A stretch of DNA of 64,000 bases from BP-133 sp040756995. GTDB taxonomy: Bacteria > Actinomycetota > Acidimicrobiia > IMCC26256 > BP-133. The first letter of the stretch is position 1. The number at the start of each line of letters is the position of its first letter. Shown here in pieces: positions 41,142 through 51,896 of the stretch. The notes beneath the pieces are model-generated. The model did no database searches and had not been told where the DNA came from. It worked only from the letters and a program-made list of their open reading frames with translations. The DNA is taken from positions 1 to 64,000 of the forward strand of contig JBFLYK010000010.1 in assembly GCA_040756995.1 (NCBI GenBank). The letters run 5' to 3'. The position numbers and the translations under genes are program-made.

Positions 41142-43040
41142 ATGGCCGTGGCGGTGACCCGGGCTCCGGCCCGACCGTTCGCCCGCCCGAAGGCTGAGCA
41201 CGGCTTCTGGAGTTGGATCTCCACGGTCGACCACAAACGGATCGGCATCCTCTACGGCGTGACCGCCTTCGTGTTCTTCCTCGTGGGAGGCGTCGAGGCG
41301 TTGCTGATCCGGGCCCAGCTCGCCGAACCGAACGGCACGATCCTCACCGCGGAGGAGTACAACCAGCTCTTCACCATGCACGGCACCACGATGGTGTTCC
41401 TGGTGATCATGCCGCTGGCCGCCGCCTTTGGTAACTACTTCGTGCCGATCCTCATCGGCGCCCGGGACGTTGCTTTCCCCCGGCTCAATGCCTTCGGCTA
41501 CTGGGTCTTCCTGGCCGGCGGGCTGCTGCTGTACTCCAGCTTCCTGCTCGGCGGCGCCCCTAACGGCGGCTGGTTCGGGTACTCACCGCAGACCGCCGAG
41601 CCGTTCTCGCCGGGCAACGGCATCGACTTCTGGCTCGTCGGCCTGGTGATCACCGGTATCGGGTCGTTGACCGCCGCGGCAAACTTCATCGTCACCACAC
41701 TCAACCTGCGGGCGCCGGGCATGACGCTCATGCGGATGCCGGTGTTCGTGTGGATGAACCTGGTGGTGAGCTTCCTCCTGCTCTTCGCCATCCCGGTCAT
41801 CACGGTGGCGCTGTTCGAGCTGTACTTCGACCGCAACTTCGGCTCGAACTTCTTCAACGCCAACATGGGCGGCGACCCGGTGCTGTGGCAGCACCTGTTC
41901 TGGCTCTTCGGCCATCCCGAGGTCTACATCCTCATCCTGCCGGCCATGGGGATCGTGTCCGAGGTGCTGCCCGTCTTCTCCCGAAAACCGCTGTTCGGCT
42001 ACTCCGTGGTCGTCTTCTCCGGAATCGCCATCGGCTTCATGGGCTGGGGTGTGTGGGCCCACCACATGTTCGCCGTGGGCCTCGGGCCGGTGGCCAACTC
42101 CGCCTTCGCCGCCTCGACGATGTTCATCGCCGTGCCCACGGGGGTGAAGATCTTCAACTGGCTGGCCACCACCTGGGGCGGCGACCTCCGGCTGAAGACG
42201 CCGATGCTCTTCGCCCTGGGCTTCATCGGCATGTTCACCATCGGCGGCCTGTCGGGCGTGACGCATTCGATCGTCCCGTCCGACTACCAGCAGACCGACA
42301 CCTACTACATCGTCGCCCACTTCCATTACGTGCTCTTCGGCGGCGCCATCCTCGGGCTCTTCGCCGGTGCCTACTACTGGGCCCCGGTGGTGACCGGAAA
42401 GATCCTCGACGAGAAGCTGGGCAAGATCCACTTCTGGCTGATGCTCATCGGCTTCAACCTGGCCTTCGGCCCGATGCACATCCTGGGCCTCCAGGGCCAG
42501 CCCCGGCGGACCTACCGGTACCCGGAGGACATGGGGTGGGAGATGTGGAACCGGATCTCCACGCTCGGCGCCTACCTGATCGCCCTCTCTCTCCTGTTCT
42601 TCATCTGGAACATCATCAAGACGATGCGGTCGAAGGAGCAGGCTCCGCCAGATCCGTGGGACGGCCGCACGCTGGAGTGGACGATCCCGACCCCGCCGCC
42701 GGAGTACAACTTCGCCGAGATCCCGGTGGTCCACGCCCGCGACGACTTCTGGCACCGCAAGTACACCGAGGACGAGAACGGCCGCCTGGTCCGCATCCCG
42801 GCCGGTGGCTCCGTCGAGACCGAGGAGCACGGAGACAAGGAACAAAGCCATGAGGAGCACGGGCATGGTCATGGCATCCATATGCCGTCGCCTTCGTACT
42901 TCCCGGCTCTGGCCGCCGTCGGCATCCTGATCGTGGGCTACGGCGCCATCTATCACTGGTGGATCGGCGCGGTCGGGGGAATCATCACCCTGGCCGGCAT
43001 CTTCGGGTGGGGCAACGAGCCCTTGGCGGAGGAGCACTGA
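41142..43040 (+). CDS. ctaD: Cytochrome c oxidase subunit I with C-terminal extension
   Basis: A 632-residue heme-copper oxidase catalytic subunit. Ligands visible: H80 (TMHGTTM, low-spin heme), H258 with Y262 (FGHPEVY, CuB and cross-linked Tyr), H307-H308 (WAHHMF), and HFHYV (both hemes). Twelve core helices are followed by a His/Glu-rich linker (EEHGDKEQSHEEHGHGHG) and two extra helices (about 585-625), an extension resembling a fused small subunit. AAGGAGG 6 nt before ATG. The stop overlaps ctaE (TGATG). Confidence 0.97.
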   Translation: MAVAVTRAPARPFARPKAEHGFWSWISTVDHKRIGILYGVTAFVFFLVGGVEALLIRAQLAEPNGTILTAEEYNQLFTMHGTTMVFLVIMPLAAAFGNYFVPILIGARDVAFPRLNAFGYWVFLAGGLLLYSSFLLGGAPNGGWFGYSPQTAEPFSPGNGIDFWLVGLVITGIGSLTAAANFIVTTLNLRAPGMTLMRMPVFVWMNLVVSFLLLFAIPVITVALFELYFDRNFGSNFFNANMGGDPVLWQHLFWLFGHPEVYILILPAMGIVSEVLPVFSRKPLFGYSVVVFSGIAIGFMGWGVWAHHMFAVGLGPVANSAFAASTMFIAVPTGVKIFNWLATTWGGDLRLKTPMLFALGFIGMFTIGGLSGVTHSIVPSDYQQTDTYYIVAHFHYVLFGGAILGLFAGAYYWAPVVTGKILDEKLGKIHFWLMLIGFNLAFGPMHILGLQGQPRRTYRYPEDMGWEMWNRISTLGAYLIALSLLFFIWNIIKTMRSKEQAPPDPWDGRTLEWTIPTPPPEYNFAEIPVVHARDDFWHRKYTEDENGRLVRIPAGGSVETEEHGDKEQSHEEHGHGHGIHMPSPSYFPALAAVGILIVGYGAIYHWWIGAVGGIITLAGIFGWGNEPLAEEH

Positions 43041-43666
43041 TGCAGGCGGCGATCGGCCACGCCCCCCATACGCCGGCTCCCGGCGACCACGACTACGCCG
43101 TCACGGGGATCGACTCCCGCAAGCTCGGGATGTGGGGCTTCCTGGCGTCGGAGTGCCTCTTCTTCGGGGCGCTGATCTCCAGCCACCTGCTCTACCGCTC
43201 GCGGGCCCCGGAAGGCGTCCACATCCCCCACGACGTCTACGACATCCCCTACACGTCGGTCAGCTCCTTCGTGCTGCTCATGAGCTCGCTGACGATGGTC
43301 CTGGCCCTGGCCGCCATCCAGCGGGGCGACCACCGGCGCCTGCGCATCTGGCTGCTGGCCACCGCCTTCCTGGGCACGGTGTTCATCGGCGGTCAGATCT
43401 ACGAGTTCACCGTCTTCACCCACGAGGGGCTGAACCTGTCGTCCAGCGTGGCGGCCAGCAGCTTCTTCGTGCTGACCGGGTTCCACGGCGTCCACGTGAC
43501 GGTCGGGATCCTGTGGCTGCTCTCGCTGGTCGGGATCTCCCTGCGGGGCCAGCTCCCGACCGAGAAGCACCTCCAGGTCGAGATCGCCGGTCTGTACTGG
43601 CACTTCGTCGACATCGTGTGGATCGTGATCTTCACCGTCGTCTACCTGGTCCCCAACACGCGTTAA
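43040..43666 (+). CDS. ctaE: Cytochrome c oxidase subunit III
   Basis: A 208-residue membrane subunit with five helices that stabilises the oxidase core. Motifs: KLGMWGFLASECLFFGALIS, EFTVFTHEGLNLSSSVAASS, TGFHGVHVTVGILWLL and the terminal GLYWHFVDIVWIVIFTVVYL. The two N-terminal helices of the seven-helix form are missing, as usual in bacterial short subunit III. ATG 43040 overlaps the ctaD stop. Confidence 0.95.
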   Translation: MQAAIGHAPHTPAPGDHDYAVTGIDSRKLGMWGFLASECLFFGALISSHLLYRSRAPEGVHIPHDVYDIPYTSVSSFVLLMSSLTMVLALAAIQRGDHRRLRIWLLATAFLGTVFIGGQIYEFTVFTHEGLNLSSSVAASSFFVLTGFHGVHVTVGILWLLSLVGISLRGQLPTEKHLQVEIAGLYWHFVDIVWIVIFTVVYLVPNTR

Positions 43667-43682
43667 GGGAGCGCCGTTCTCA

Positions 43683-44081
43683 ATGGCCGACGAAGAATCT
43701 GCAACCGAAGGAGCGGTCGCCACCACCGAGGAGCCGGCGACCACGCCGGAACTGGAAGCGGGGGCGCCCAGCGGCCTGGCCCTCGTGCACCATGCTCCCG
43801 AGCACACCCACCCGAGCCCGGTCAAGTACGTCGGCATCGCCATCCTGCTGGCCGTCATCACCGGCGTCGAAGTGGCGCTGTACTACATCGACATGCCGGA
43901 AGGCCTCATGGTGGCCTTCCTGATGGTGCTGGCGCTGCTCAAGTTCACCCTCGTCGGCGCCTTCTTCATGCACCTGAAGTTCGACAGCCCCATGCTCCGG
44001 CGGCTGTTCATCACCGGCATCATCCTCGCCGGAGCGGTGTACACCGTCGCCCTGTTCACCCTGAACGTCCTCATCGGTTGA
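43683..44081 (+). CDS. ctaF: Cytochrome c oxidase subunit IV (CyoD-like)
   Basis: A 132-residue small subunit with a 45-residue polar, Glu/Ala/Thr-rich N-terminus and three helices (about 48-67, 74-96, 106-130). The conserved FTLVGAFFMHLKFDSP segment (about 88-103) is typical of CyoD/COX4-prokaryote proteins. It starts 16 nt after ctaE. With the extension on subunit I, the complex may have two subunit IV-like helical elements. Confidence 0.88.
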   Translation: MADEESATEGAVATTEEPATTPELEAGAPSGLALVHHAPEHTHPSPVKYVGIAILLAVITGVEVALYYIDMPEGLMVAFLMVLALLKFTLVGAFFMHLKFDSPMLRRLFITGIILAGAVYTVALFTLNVLIG

Positions 44082-44093
44082 CAAGGTCCTGAA

Positions 44094-44948
44094 TTGCCGT
44101 ACGCCTGGCACGCCCATCCCGATGTCTGGGTCCTGATCGCCGTCCTCCTCGGCGGCTACATCTGGGCCCTGCGTCACCTCGGGCCCCGGCACACCGCTCC
44201 CGGCCAGCCGGTGGCCACCGGGTTCCAGAAGGTGTGCTGGGTGACGGGCGTGGCCACGGTCTGGGTCGCCTCGGACTGGCCGGTCCACGACCTGTCGGAG
44301 CGGTTCCTCTACAGCGTCCACATGACGCAGCACCTGCTGATCACCCTGGTGGCGCCGCCACTGCTGCTGCTCGGTACCCCCGCCTGGCTGGCCCGGGAGC
44401 TCCTGCGCCCGCCGGCGCTGTACCGGGCGGTCCGCCGCCTGGCCCGGCCGTTCCCGGCGCTGGTCCTCTTCAACGCCCTGGTCGTGGTGACGCACTGGCC
44501 GACGTTCGTCGACGCCACGCTGGAGTCGGAGCTGCTCCACTTCGCCATCCACGCCGCGCTGTTCATCTCCGCCCTTCTGATGTGGGTCCCGGTGACCGCG
44601 CCGCTTCCCGAGCTGCGGCCGTTGGCCCCACCGGCCCAGATGCTGTACCTGTTCCTGCAGTCGATCGTCCCCACGGTCCCCGCCTCGTTCCTGGTCTTCG
44701 CCGAGAAGCCGATCTACCGGTTCTACGAGCACGTACCCCGGCTCTGGGGCCTGTCGGCCGGGGAGGACCAGCGCATCGCCGGGCTGCTGATGAAGATCGG
44801 CGGCGGGCTGCTGCTGTGGATGATCATCGCCGTGCTGTTCTTCAAATGGCACTCGGCGGAAGAGGAGAACGACAGGCAGGCCCGCCACTGGCGCGCCCTT
44901 GAGCGTGAGCTCGATGGAGAGAGAGATCCCATGAGGTGGAGTAACTGA
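44094..44948 (+). CDS. ctaG: CtaG-type cytochrome oxidase assembly protein
   Basis: A 284-residue polytopic membrane protein of the caa3_CtaG family, needed for caa3 oxidase assembly or copper insertion. Signature pieces: SVHMTQHLLITLVAPPLLLLG, ALVVVTHWPTFVD, LHFAIHAALFISALLMWVP; histidines on several helices may hold copper. About seven helices. TTG start 12 nt after the subunit IV stop. Ends overlapping the cupredoxin gene. Confidence 0.9.
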   Translation: MPYAWHAHPDVWVLIAVLLGGYIWALRHLGPRHTAPGQPVATGFQKVCWVTGVATVWVASDWPVHDLSERFLYSVHMTQHLLITLVAPPLLLLGTPAWLARELLRPPALYRAVRRLARPFPALVLFNALVVVTHWPTFVDATLESELLHFAIHAALFISALLMWVPVTAPLPELRPLAPPAQMLYLFLQSIVPTVPASFLVFAEKPIYRFYEHVPRLWGLSAGEDQRIAGLLMKIGGGLLLWMIIAVLFFKWHSAEEENDRQARHWRALERELDGERDPMRWSN

Positions 44949-45892
44949 TGAAGGAGTTCCGGGACCGAGTCCTGATCCCGCTGCTCGTGCCCCTCGGGGC
45001 GCTGGCGATCATCGCCGTGCTCGTGCTGAACATCTCCCGGCTGCTGCTGGCGTTGGAGGAGGAGAGCGGCCCGGAGACCGTCACGGCCCTGGCGGTCATC
45101 CTCTCGTCGGCCATCCTGTTTGGCTTCACCTGGTTCTCCGCCAAGGGCGAGCAGGCCCGTTCGACGTCCAGCGTGGCGCTGATGTCGCTGACCGGGATCA
45201 TGGTGCTCATCGCCGGATTCTTCGGCGCCGAGTTCATCCACGAGAACGAGGAGCAGGAGCGGGCCCACGCCAAGGCGGAGGCCGAGGCCAGCAAGCCCGA
45301 CCTGACCGTCCACGCCATCGACATCAATTTCAAGGAGAAGGAGCTCAAGATCGGGCCCGGGACCATCCGGATCGAGATGGTCAACGAAGGCGCCATCGCT
45401 CACACCTTCGTGCTCGAGGGCGTCACCAGCGGCCGGAAGCTGTCGACGCCCGCCACCGGCAACCGTGACAGCGCCGCCTTCGAGATCACCGAGCCCGGGA
45501 CCTACACCTACTTCTGCGACATCGCCGGTCACCGGCAGGGTGGGATGGAAGGCAAGCTGATCGTCGACCCGTCAGCTCCGCCGCCGGGCAGCGGCGGCGG
45601 CGGAGGGGGAGGAGGCGGGGGGACGCCGCTCAACATCGACGGCGCCGACCTCACGTTCACTCCCAATACGCCCACCGCCCCGGCCGGTCCGATCGCCATC
45701 ACGCTGAAGAACGTCGGGAAGATCCAGCACACGCTGCTGGTGGAAGAGGACCCGAGCTTCAAGAAGCTCGACACGCAGCCCGGCCAGAGCGCCACCGGCA
45801 CGTTCAACGCCAAACCGGGGACGTACACACTCTTCTGCGACGTGCCCGGCCATCGAGCCGCCGGAATGGAAGCCAAGCTCACCGTCACCTGA
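44948..45892 (+). CDS. Membrane protein with two tandem cupredoxin domains
   Basis: A 314-residue protein with three N-terminal helices (about 8-36, 43-64, 74-97), a charged helix and two cupredoxin domains joined by a run of ten glycines (216-225). Each domain has a full type 1 copper set: H152, C190, H195, M200 and H261, C297, H302, M307, in YFCDIAGHRQGGM and LFCDVPGHRAAGM. The domains should sit outside the membrane. Being last in the oxidase operon and coupled to ctaG, it probably donates electrons or copper to the caa3 oxidase; this role is inferred. Confidence 0.88.
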   Translation: MKEFRDRVLIPLLVPLGALAIIAVLVLNISRLLLALEEESGPETVTALAVILSSAILFGFTWFSAKGEQARSTSSVALMSLTGIMVLIAGFFGAEFIHENEEQERAHAKAEAEASKPDLTVHAIDINFKEKELKIGPGTIRIEMVNEGAIAHTFVLEGVTSGRKLSTPATGNRDSAAFEITEPGTYTYFCDIAGHRQGGMEGKLIVDPSAPPPGSGGGGGGGGGGTPLNIDGADLTFTPNTPTAPAGPIAITLKNVGKIQHTLLVEEDPSFKKLDTQPGQSATGTFNAKPGTYTLFCDVPGHRAAGMEAKLTVT

Positions 45893-45915
45893 CGGTCGGG
45901 GGTACGGTCTAGGCC

Positions 45916-46650
45916 GTGCTCCCGTCGGACCTGGATCCCTCCCGCATCCCCCGCCATGTGGCGGTGGTGATGGACGGCAACGGCCGCTGGGCGCGCCAGC
46001 GCGGCCTCAAGCGCACCCAGGGGCACGAGGCCGGCGAGGACGCGCTCTTCGAGGCGGTCGAGGGCGCGCTCGAGCTCGGCATCGGCTACCTCACGGTCTA
46101 CGCCTTCTCGACCGAGAACTGGCGCCGGCCGATCGACGAGGTCCGCTTCCTCATGAACTTCAACGAGAGCATCCTGCTGCGCCGCCGGCAGGAGCTCCAC
46201 GAGCGAGGGGTGCGGATCCGGTTCACCGGGCGGCGGGGCGGGCGCGTCCCGGCCCGGGTTTTGCGCCGCATGGAGGAGAGTGAGGAGCTGACCCGCCGGA
46301 ACCGGACGATGACGTTGATCATCGCTCTCAATTACGGGGGACGGGCGGAGCTGGCCGACGCCGCCCGGGCCATCGCCCGCGAGGCGGCCGAGGGCCGGCT
46401 CGACCCCGCCAAGGTCGACGAGAAGGTCCTGGCCCGGCACCTCTACCTGCCGGATGTCCCCGACCCCGACCTCCTGGTCCGGACGTCGGGTGAGTACCGC
46501 CTGTCGAACTACCTGCTCTGGCAGCTGGCCTACGCCGAGATGTACTTCACCGACGTCCTGTGGCCCGACTTCAAGCGCGAGCATCTCTACGAGGCGGTCA
46601 AGGCCTACCAGACGAGGGATCGCCGGTTCGGAGGCCTCAACGAGCAGTAA
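45916..46650 (+). CDS. uppS: Isoprenyl transferase (undecaprenyl diphosphate synthase type)
   Basis: A 244-residue cis-prenyltransferase making long-chain polyprenyl diphosphate for cell wall lipid carriers. Motifs: HVAVVMDGNGRWARQRG (catalytic Asp), YLTVYAFSTENWRRP, ALNYGGRAEL, DLLVRTSGEYRLSNYLLWQL and TDVLWPDF. GTG start. Chain length (C50 decaprenyl or C55) cannot be read from sequence here. Followed by recO after 28 nt. Confidence 0.95.
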   Translation: MLPSDLDPSRIPRHVAVVMDGNGRWARQRGLKRTQGHEAGEDALFEAVEGALELGIGYLTVYAFSTENWRRPIDEVRFLMNFNESILLRRRQELHERGVRIRFTGRRGGRVPARVLRRMEESEELTRRNRTMTLIIALNYGGRAELADAARAIAREAAEGRLDPAKVDEKVLARHLYLPDVPDPDLLVRTSGEYRLSNYLLWQLAYAEMYFTDVLWPDFKREHLYEAVKAYQTRDRRFGGLNEQ

Positions 46651-46678
46651 ATGACCCTGCCGTAGTTACACTCATGGT

Positions 46679-47417
46679 GTGGCGGGGTTGTATCGCGATC
46701 GGGGTGTCGTCCTCCGCAGCGTGAAGCTGGGGGAGGCGGATCGCATCGTCACGTTCCTGACCGAGGGCCGGGGCAAGGTCCGGGCCGTGGCCAAGGGCGT
46801 GCGGAAGCCCAAGAGCCGCTTCGGGGCCCGCCTGGAGCCGACCAGTCACCTGAACCTGCAGCTCTACGAGGGGCGCAACCTCGACGTCGTCACGCAGGTG
46901 GAGACGATCGACTCCAACCGGGCGTTGCGGGAGCGCTACGACGCCTTCACCCAGGCGATCGCCATGCTGGAGGCGGTCGACCACGTCGCCCAGGAGGGCG
47001 AAGCCAACATCGGCCTGTACCGGATGCTGTCCGCCGCCCTGCGGACGCTGGCCGAGAACCCGGTGCCGGCGGTCAGCGCCGCCTTCTTCTGGAAGCTGCT
47101 GGCGCTCGAAGGCGTGTCACCGGTCCTCGATGCGTGCGTGCGGTGTGACGAAACGGTGGTGGACGTGGCGGCCACGTTCGACGTCGCCGACGGCGGAGTG
47201 CTGTGCCGGGCCTGCGCCGGGCCCGGCGCGCCGGTGGTGCCGGCGGCGGGGCTGGCGCTGGTCGGGCGGATTCTCGGTGGAGGCCTGCGGGGTGTCCTGG
47301 CCGAGCCGCCGGGGCCGGCCCTGGCCGAGGCGGAATCGCTCGCCCTGCGGTCGTTGGAGCATCACCTGGAACGGCGCCTACGGAGCACACCGATGCTTCT
47401 CGCTAGCATTCCGGGGT

Positions 47418-47434
<17 letters not shown>
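46679..47434 (+). CDS. recO: DNA repair protein RecO
   Basis: A 251-residue recombination mediator that loads RecA with RecR. The N-terminal OB fold reads YRDRGVVLRSVKLGEADRIV and VRAVAKGVRKPKSRFGARLEP; the helical C-terminal domain contains a zinc-like four-cysteine set (CVRCDE, CRAC). GTG start. Its last 17 nt overlap glyS. The era-recO-glyS order is typical of actinobacteria, here split by the oxidase genes. Confidence 0.93.
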
Positions 47435-48743
<1,309 letters not shown>

Positions 48744-48767
48744 CGACGCACAACGCAAGGAGATCCG

Positions 48768-51401
48768 ATGAAGTACGTCTACGCCTTCCGTGAGGGCAAC
48801 CGCGACCAGAAGTACCTCCTCGGCGGCAAGGGCGCGAACCTCGCCGAAATGACGGGCATGGGTCTGCCGGTGCCGCCCGGTTTCACCATCAGCACCGACG
48901 CCTGCAAGGCCTACATGGCGGCCGGCAACCGCATGCCCGACGGGCTGATGGACGAAGTGGCGCGGGCCCGGGCGGCGCTCGAAGGCGAGATGGGCAAGAA
49001 GCTCGGCGACGAGGCCGACCCGCTGCTGGTTTCGGTGCGGTCGGGGGCGGCGTTCTCGATGCCCGGAATGATGGACACCGTCCTCAACCTCGGGCTCAAC
49101 GACACGTCGGTGAAGGGCCTGGCCAAGCAGACCGGCAACGAGCGCTTCGCCCAGGACTCCTACCGCCGCTTCGTGCAGATGTTCGGCAAGATCGTTCTCG
49201 GCATCCCCGGCGAACGGTTCGAGGACGCCCTCCACGAAGCGATCACGGCCAAGGGGGCCGAGAGCGAGACGGGATTGTCGGCCGACGACCTGGCCGCGGT
49301 CGTCGAGACGTTCAAGGGAATCGTGAAAGAGGAGACCGGCGCCGAGTTCCCGCAAAACCCCGACGACCAGCTGGCCGCCGCCATCGAAGCCGTCTTCCGG
49401 TCGTGGAACGGGCGACGGGCCCGTGACTACCGCCGGATGGAGAAGATCCCCGACGACCTCGGCACGGCCGTCAACGTGCAGACGATGGTCTTCGGCAACA
49501 AGGGTGAGGACTCCGGCACCGGCGTGGCCTTCACCCGCAACCCGGCCACCGGCGAGCGGGCTCCTTACGGTGACTTCCTCACCAACGCCCAGGGCGAGGA
49601 CGTCGTGGCCGGCATCCGGGTCACCGAACCACTCGACTCGATGGGCACGCACTTCCCGGAGCCCCATGCCCAGCTGCTCGAGATCCTGCAGACCCTCGAA
49701 GGCCACTACCGCGACATGTGCGACGTCGAGTTCACCATCGAGCAGGGTCGCCTGTACATCCTCCAGACCCGGGTCGGGAAGCGCACCGCCGCCGCCGCCC
49801 TGCGGATGGCGGCGGAGATGGTCGAGGAGGGCCTGATCGAGCCCAAGGAGGCGGTGCTGCGGGTCCAGCCCGCCCAGCTCGACCAGCTCCTCCACCCGCA
49901 GTTCGACCCCAAGGCCAAGTTCGAGCCGATCGCCAAGGGCCTCAACGCCTCGCCCGGCGCCGCCGTCGGGGCCGTGTACTTCACCGCCGACGACGCCGAG
50001 GAGCACGCCCAGGCGGGGGAGAAGGTCATCCTCGTCCGGCCGGAGACCAGCCCCGACGACCTCCACGGCATGATCGCCGCCGAGGGCATCCTCACCTCCC
50101 GGGGCGGGCTCGTGAGCCACGCCGCCGTCGTGGCCCGGGGCATGGGGAAACCGGCCATCTGCGGCGCCGAGGAGATCAAGATCGATCTCAAGGCCAAGCA
50201 GTTCAAGGCCGGCGACCACGTGGTCAAGGAGGGCGACGTCATCTCGATCTCCGGCACCACCGGCCAGATCGCCCTCGGCGAGGTGCCGGTCATCACCCCC
50301 GAGCCTACCGGGCACTTCGCCACCGTCCTCGGGTTCGCCGACCAGTTCCGTCGCCTCAAGGTCCGGACCAACGCCGACACCCCGGAGGACTCCGCCCGGG
50401 CCCGCTCCTTCGGCGCCGAAGGGATCGGGCTGTGCCGCACCGAGCACATGTTCCTCGGCGAGGACCGGGTGGCCATCGTGCGGCGCATGATCCTGGCCGA
50501 CAACGAGGCCGACGAGCAGGCCGCCCTCGACGAGCTGGAGGTGCTCCAGAAGGCCGACTTCGTCGGGATCCTCGAGGCGATGGACGGGCTGCCGGTCACC
50601 GTGCGGCTCCTCGACCCGCCGCTGCACGAGTTCCTGCCCGACACCGAGGAGCTGGCCATCAAGCAGGCCACCGAAGGGCTCTCGGCCGAAGAGGAGGAGC
50701 TGCTGCGGGCCGCCCGGGCGTGGGAGGAGGTCAACCCCATGCTCGGCACCCGGGGCTGCCGCCTGGGCGTCATCAAGCCCGGGCTGTACACGATGCAGGT
50801 GCGGGCCCTGATGGAAGCGGCCGTGGAGCGCAAGCAGGCCGGCGGCGACCCCCGGGTCGAGATCATGATCCCGCTGGTGGTGACCGGCCCCGAGCTGGAG
50901 CTGCTGGCCAAGTGGACCCGAGAGGCCGCCCAGGCCGTCCTCGACGAGTCCGGCGTCGCCGTCGACTACCTCGTCGGGACCATGATCGAGACGCCCCGGG
51001 CCGCTATCGACGCCGCCAGCATCGGCCAGGTGGCCGAGTTCTTCTCCTTCGGCACCAACGACCTGACCCAGATGACGTTCGGGTTCTCCCGCGACGACGT
51101 CGAGGGGCGGATCATGACGCCCTACCTCGAGAAGAAGCTGATCCCCGCCAACCCGTTCGAGACCCTCGACCAGGCGGGGGTCGGCGAGCTGGTCCGGTGG
51201 GCCTGCGAGAAGGGGCGCGGTGCCCGCGACACGCTCAAACTCGGCATCTGCGGCGAGCATGGCGGCGACCCCGCCTCCGTCCACTTCTGCCACGAGGTGG
51301 GTCTGGACTACGTGTCCTGCTCGCCGTTCCGGGTGCCGCTGGCCAGGCTGGCGGCGGCCCATGCGGCGCTCGGCGCGGGCGGGCCCGGCAGCACCGCCTG
51401 A
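48768..51401 (+). CDS. ppdK: Pyruvate, phosphate dikinase
   Basis: An 877-residue enzyme interconverting pyruvate, ATP and phosphate with PEP, AMP and pyrophosphate. N-terminal ATP-grasp domain (LLGGKGANLAEMTGMGLPVP, SVRSGAAFSMPGMMDT), central phospho-His domain with SRGGLVSHAAVVARGMG, and C-terminal TIM-barrel domain with RTEHMFLGEDR, the PEP/pyruvate site and catalytic Cys in LGICGEHGGDP. The Thr usually two residues before the catalytic His (TSH) is Val here (VSH), so regulation by a PDRP kinase at that site is not possible. AAGGAGA lies 5 nt before ATG. Confidence 0.96.
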   Translation: MKYVYAFREGNRDQKYLLGGKGANLAEMTGMGLPVPPGFTISTDACKAYMAAGNRMPDGLMDEVARARAALEGEMGKKLGDEADPLLVSVRSGAAFSMPGMMDTVLNLGLNDTSVKGLAKQTGNERFAQDSYRRFVQMFGKIVLGIPGERFEDALHEAITAKGAESETGLSADDLAAVVETFKGIVKEETGAEFPQNPDDQLAAAIEAVFRSWNGRRARDYRRMEKIPDDLGTAVNVQTMVFGNKGEDSGTGVAFTRNPATGERAPYGDFLTNAQGEDVVAGIRVTEPLDSMGTHFPEPHAQLLEILQTLEGHYRDMCDVEFTIEQGRLYILQTRVGKRTAAAALRMAAEMVEEGLIEPKEAVLRVQPAQLDQLLHPQFDPKAKFEPIAKGLNASPGAAVGAVYFTADDAEEHAQAGEKVILVRPETSPDDLHGMIAAEGILTSRGGLVSHAAVVARGMGKPAICGAEEIKIDLKAKQFKAGDHVVKEGDVISISGTTGQIALGEVPVITPEPTGHFATVLGFADQFRRLKVRTNADTPEDSARARSFGAEGIGLCRTEHMFLGEDRVAIVRRMILADNEADEQAALDELEVLQKADFVGILEAMDGLPVTVRLLDPPLHEFLPDTEELAIKQATEGLSAEEEELLRAARAWEEVNPMLGTRGCRLGVIKPGLYTMQVRALMEAAVERKQAGGDPRVEIMIPLVVTGPELELLAKWTREAAQAVLDESGVAVDYLVGTMIETPRAAIDAASIGQVAEFFSFGTNDLTQMTFGFSRDDVEGRIMTPYLEKKLIPANPFETLDQAGVGELVRWACEKGRGARDTLKLGICGEHGGDPASVHFCHEVGLDYVSCSPFRVPLARLAAAHAALGAGGPGSTA

Positions 51402-51429
51402 GCCCCTAATTCCGGCGCGGTGGGTGTTC

Positions 51430-51457
51430 CCCGAACGGAAGGACTAGTCCGTTCGGG
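51430..51457 (+). terminator. Hairpin downstream of ppdK
   Basis: CCCGAACGGA (51430-51439) and TCCGTTCGGG (51448-51457) form a perfect 10-bp stem with an 8-nt loop, 28 nt after the ppdK stop. There is no T-run. It fits a GC-rich actinobacterial terminator or an mRNA-stabilising hairpin. Confidence 0.6.
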
Positions 51458-51581
51458 CCATGGGGAAATGACGCGTTCTAGCCATGTTCTTCGGTCGGCG
51501 GAAAACCGACATTTCTAAGGACGGACGGTGGAGTCCGGAGGGGTGCACGGCGTCCCTCGACCTTGGAGGAGGAACAGACAG

Positions 51582-51776
51582 ATGGACGACGTTCGGATGA
51601 TGCGCCCCGCCGAGGCCGCCGACGCTCTCGGTGTCTCGCTGGCCCGCCTGCGCCGCCTGGCCGCCTGCGGCCGGCTGGTGACCGTGCGGACCCTGGGTGG
51701 GCACCGCCGCTACCGGGAGGACGACGTGCTCGCCCTCCAGCGCTGGCTGCAGTCCCGCCGGGCCATTGGTGCCTGA
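51582..51776 (+). CDS. BldC-like MerR-type regulator
   Basis: A 64-residue single-domain DNA-binding protein. MRPAEAADALGVSLARLRRL forms the helix-turn-helix and VRTLGGHRRYREDDVLALQR the wing, matching BldC-like proteins, which lack the effector domain of true MerR regulators and bind direct repeats cooperatively. GGAGGAGG stands 9 nt before ATG. It stands alone, flanked by a hairpin on each side, so it is probably its own transcription unit. Confidence 0.85.
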   Translation: MDDVRMMRPAEAADALGVSLARLRRLAACGRLVTVRTLGGHRRYREDDVLALQRWLQSRRAIGA

Positions 51777-51896
51777 CACCATCGCCTGACAGAACGCCAC
51801 AACCACAACACCAGGCTCCGGGCCTGGGGCGGAGCCGGAACCCCCCGCCGGCTTGTGCTCCACGTTCGGTGGGGTTGAGCTTTATGCTCGACCCTT

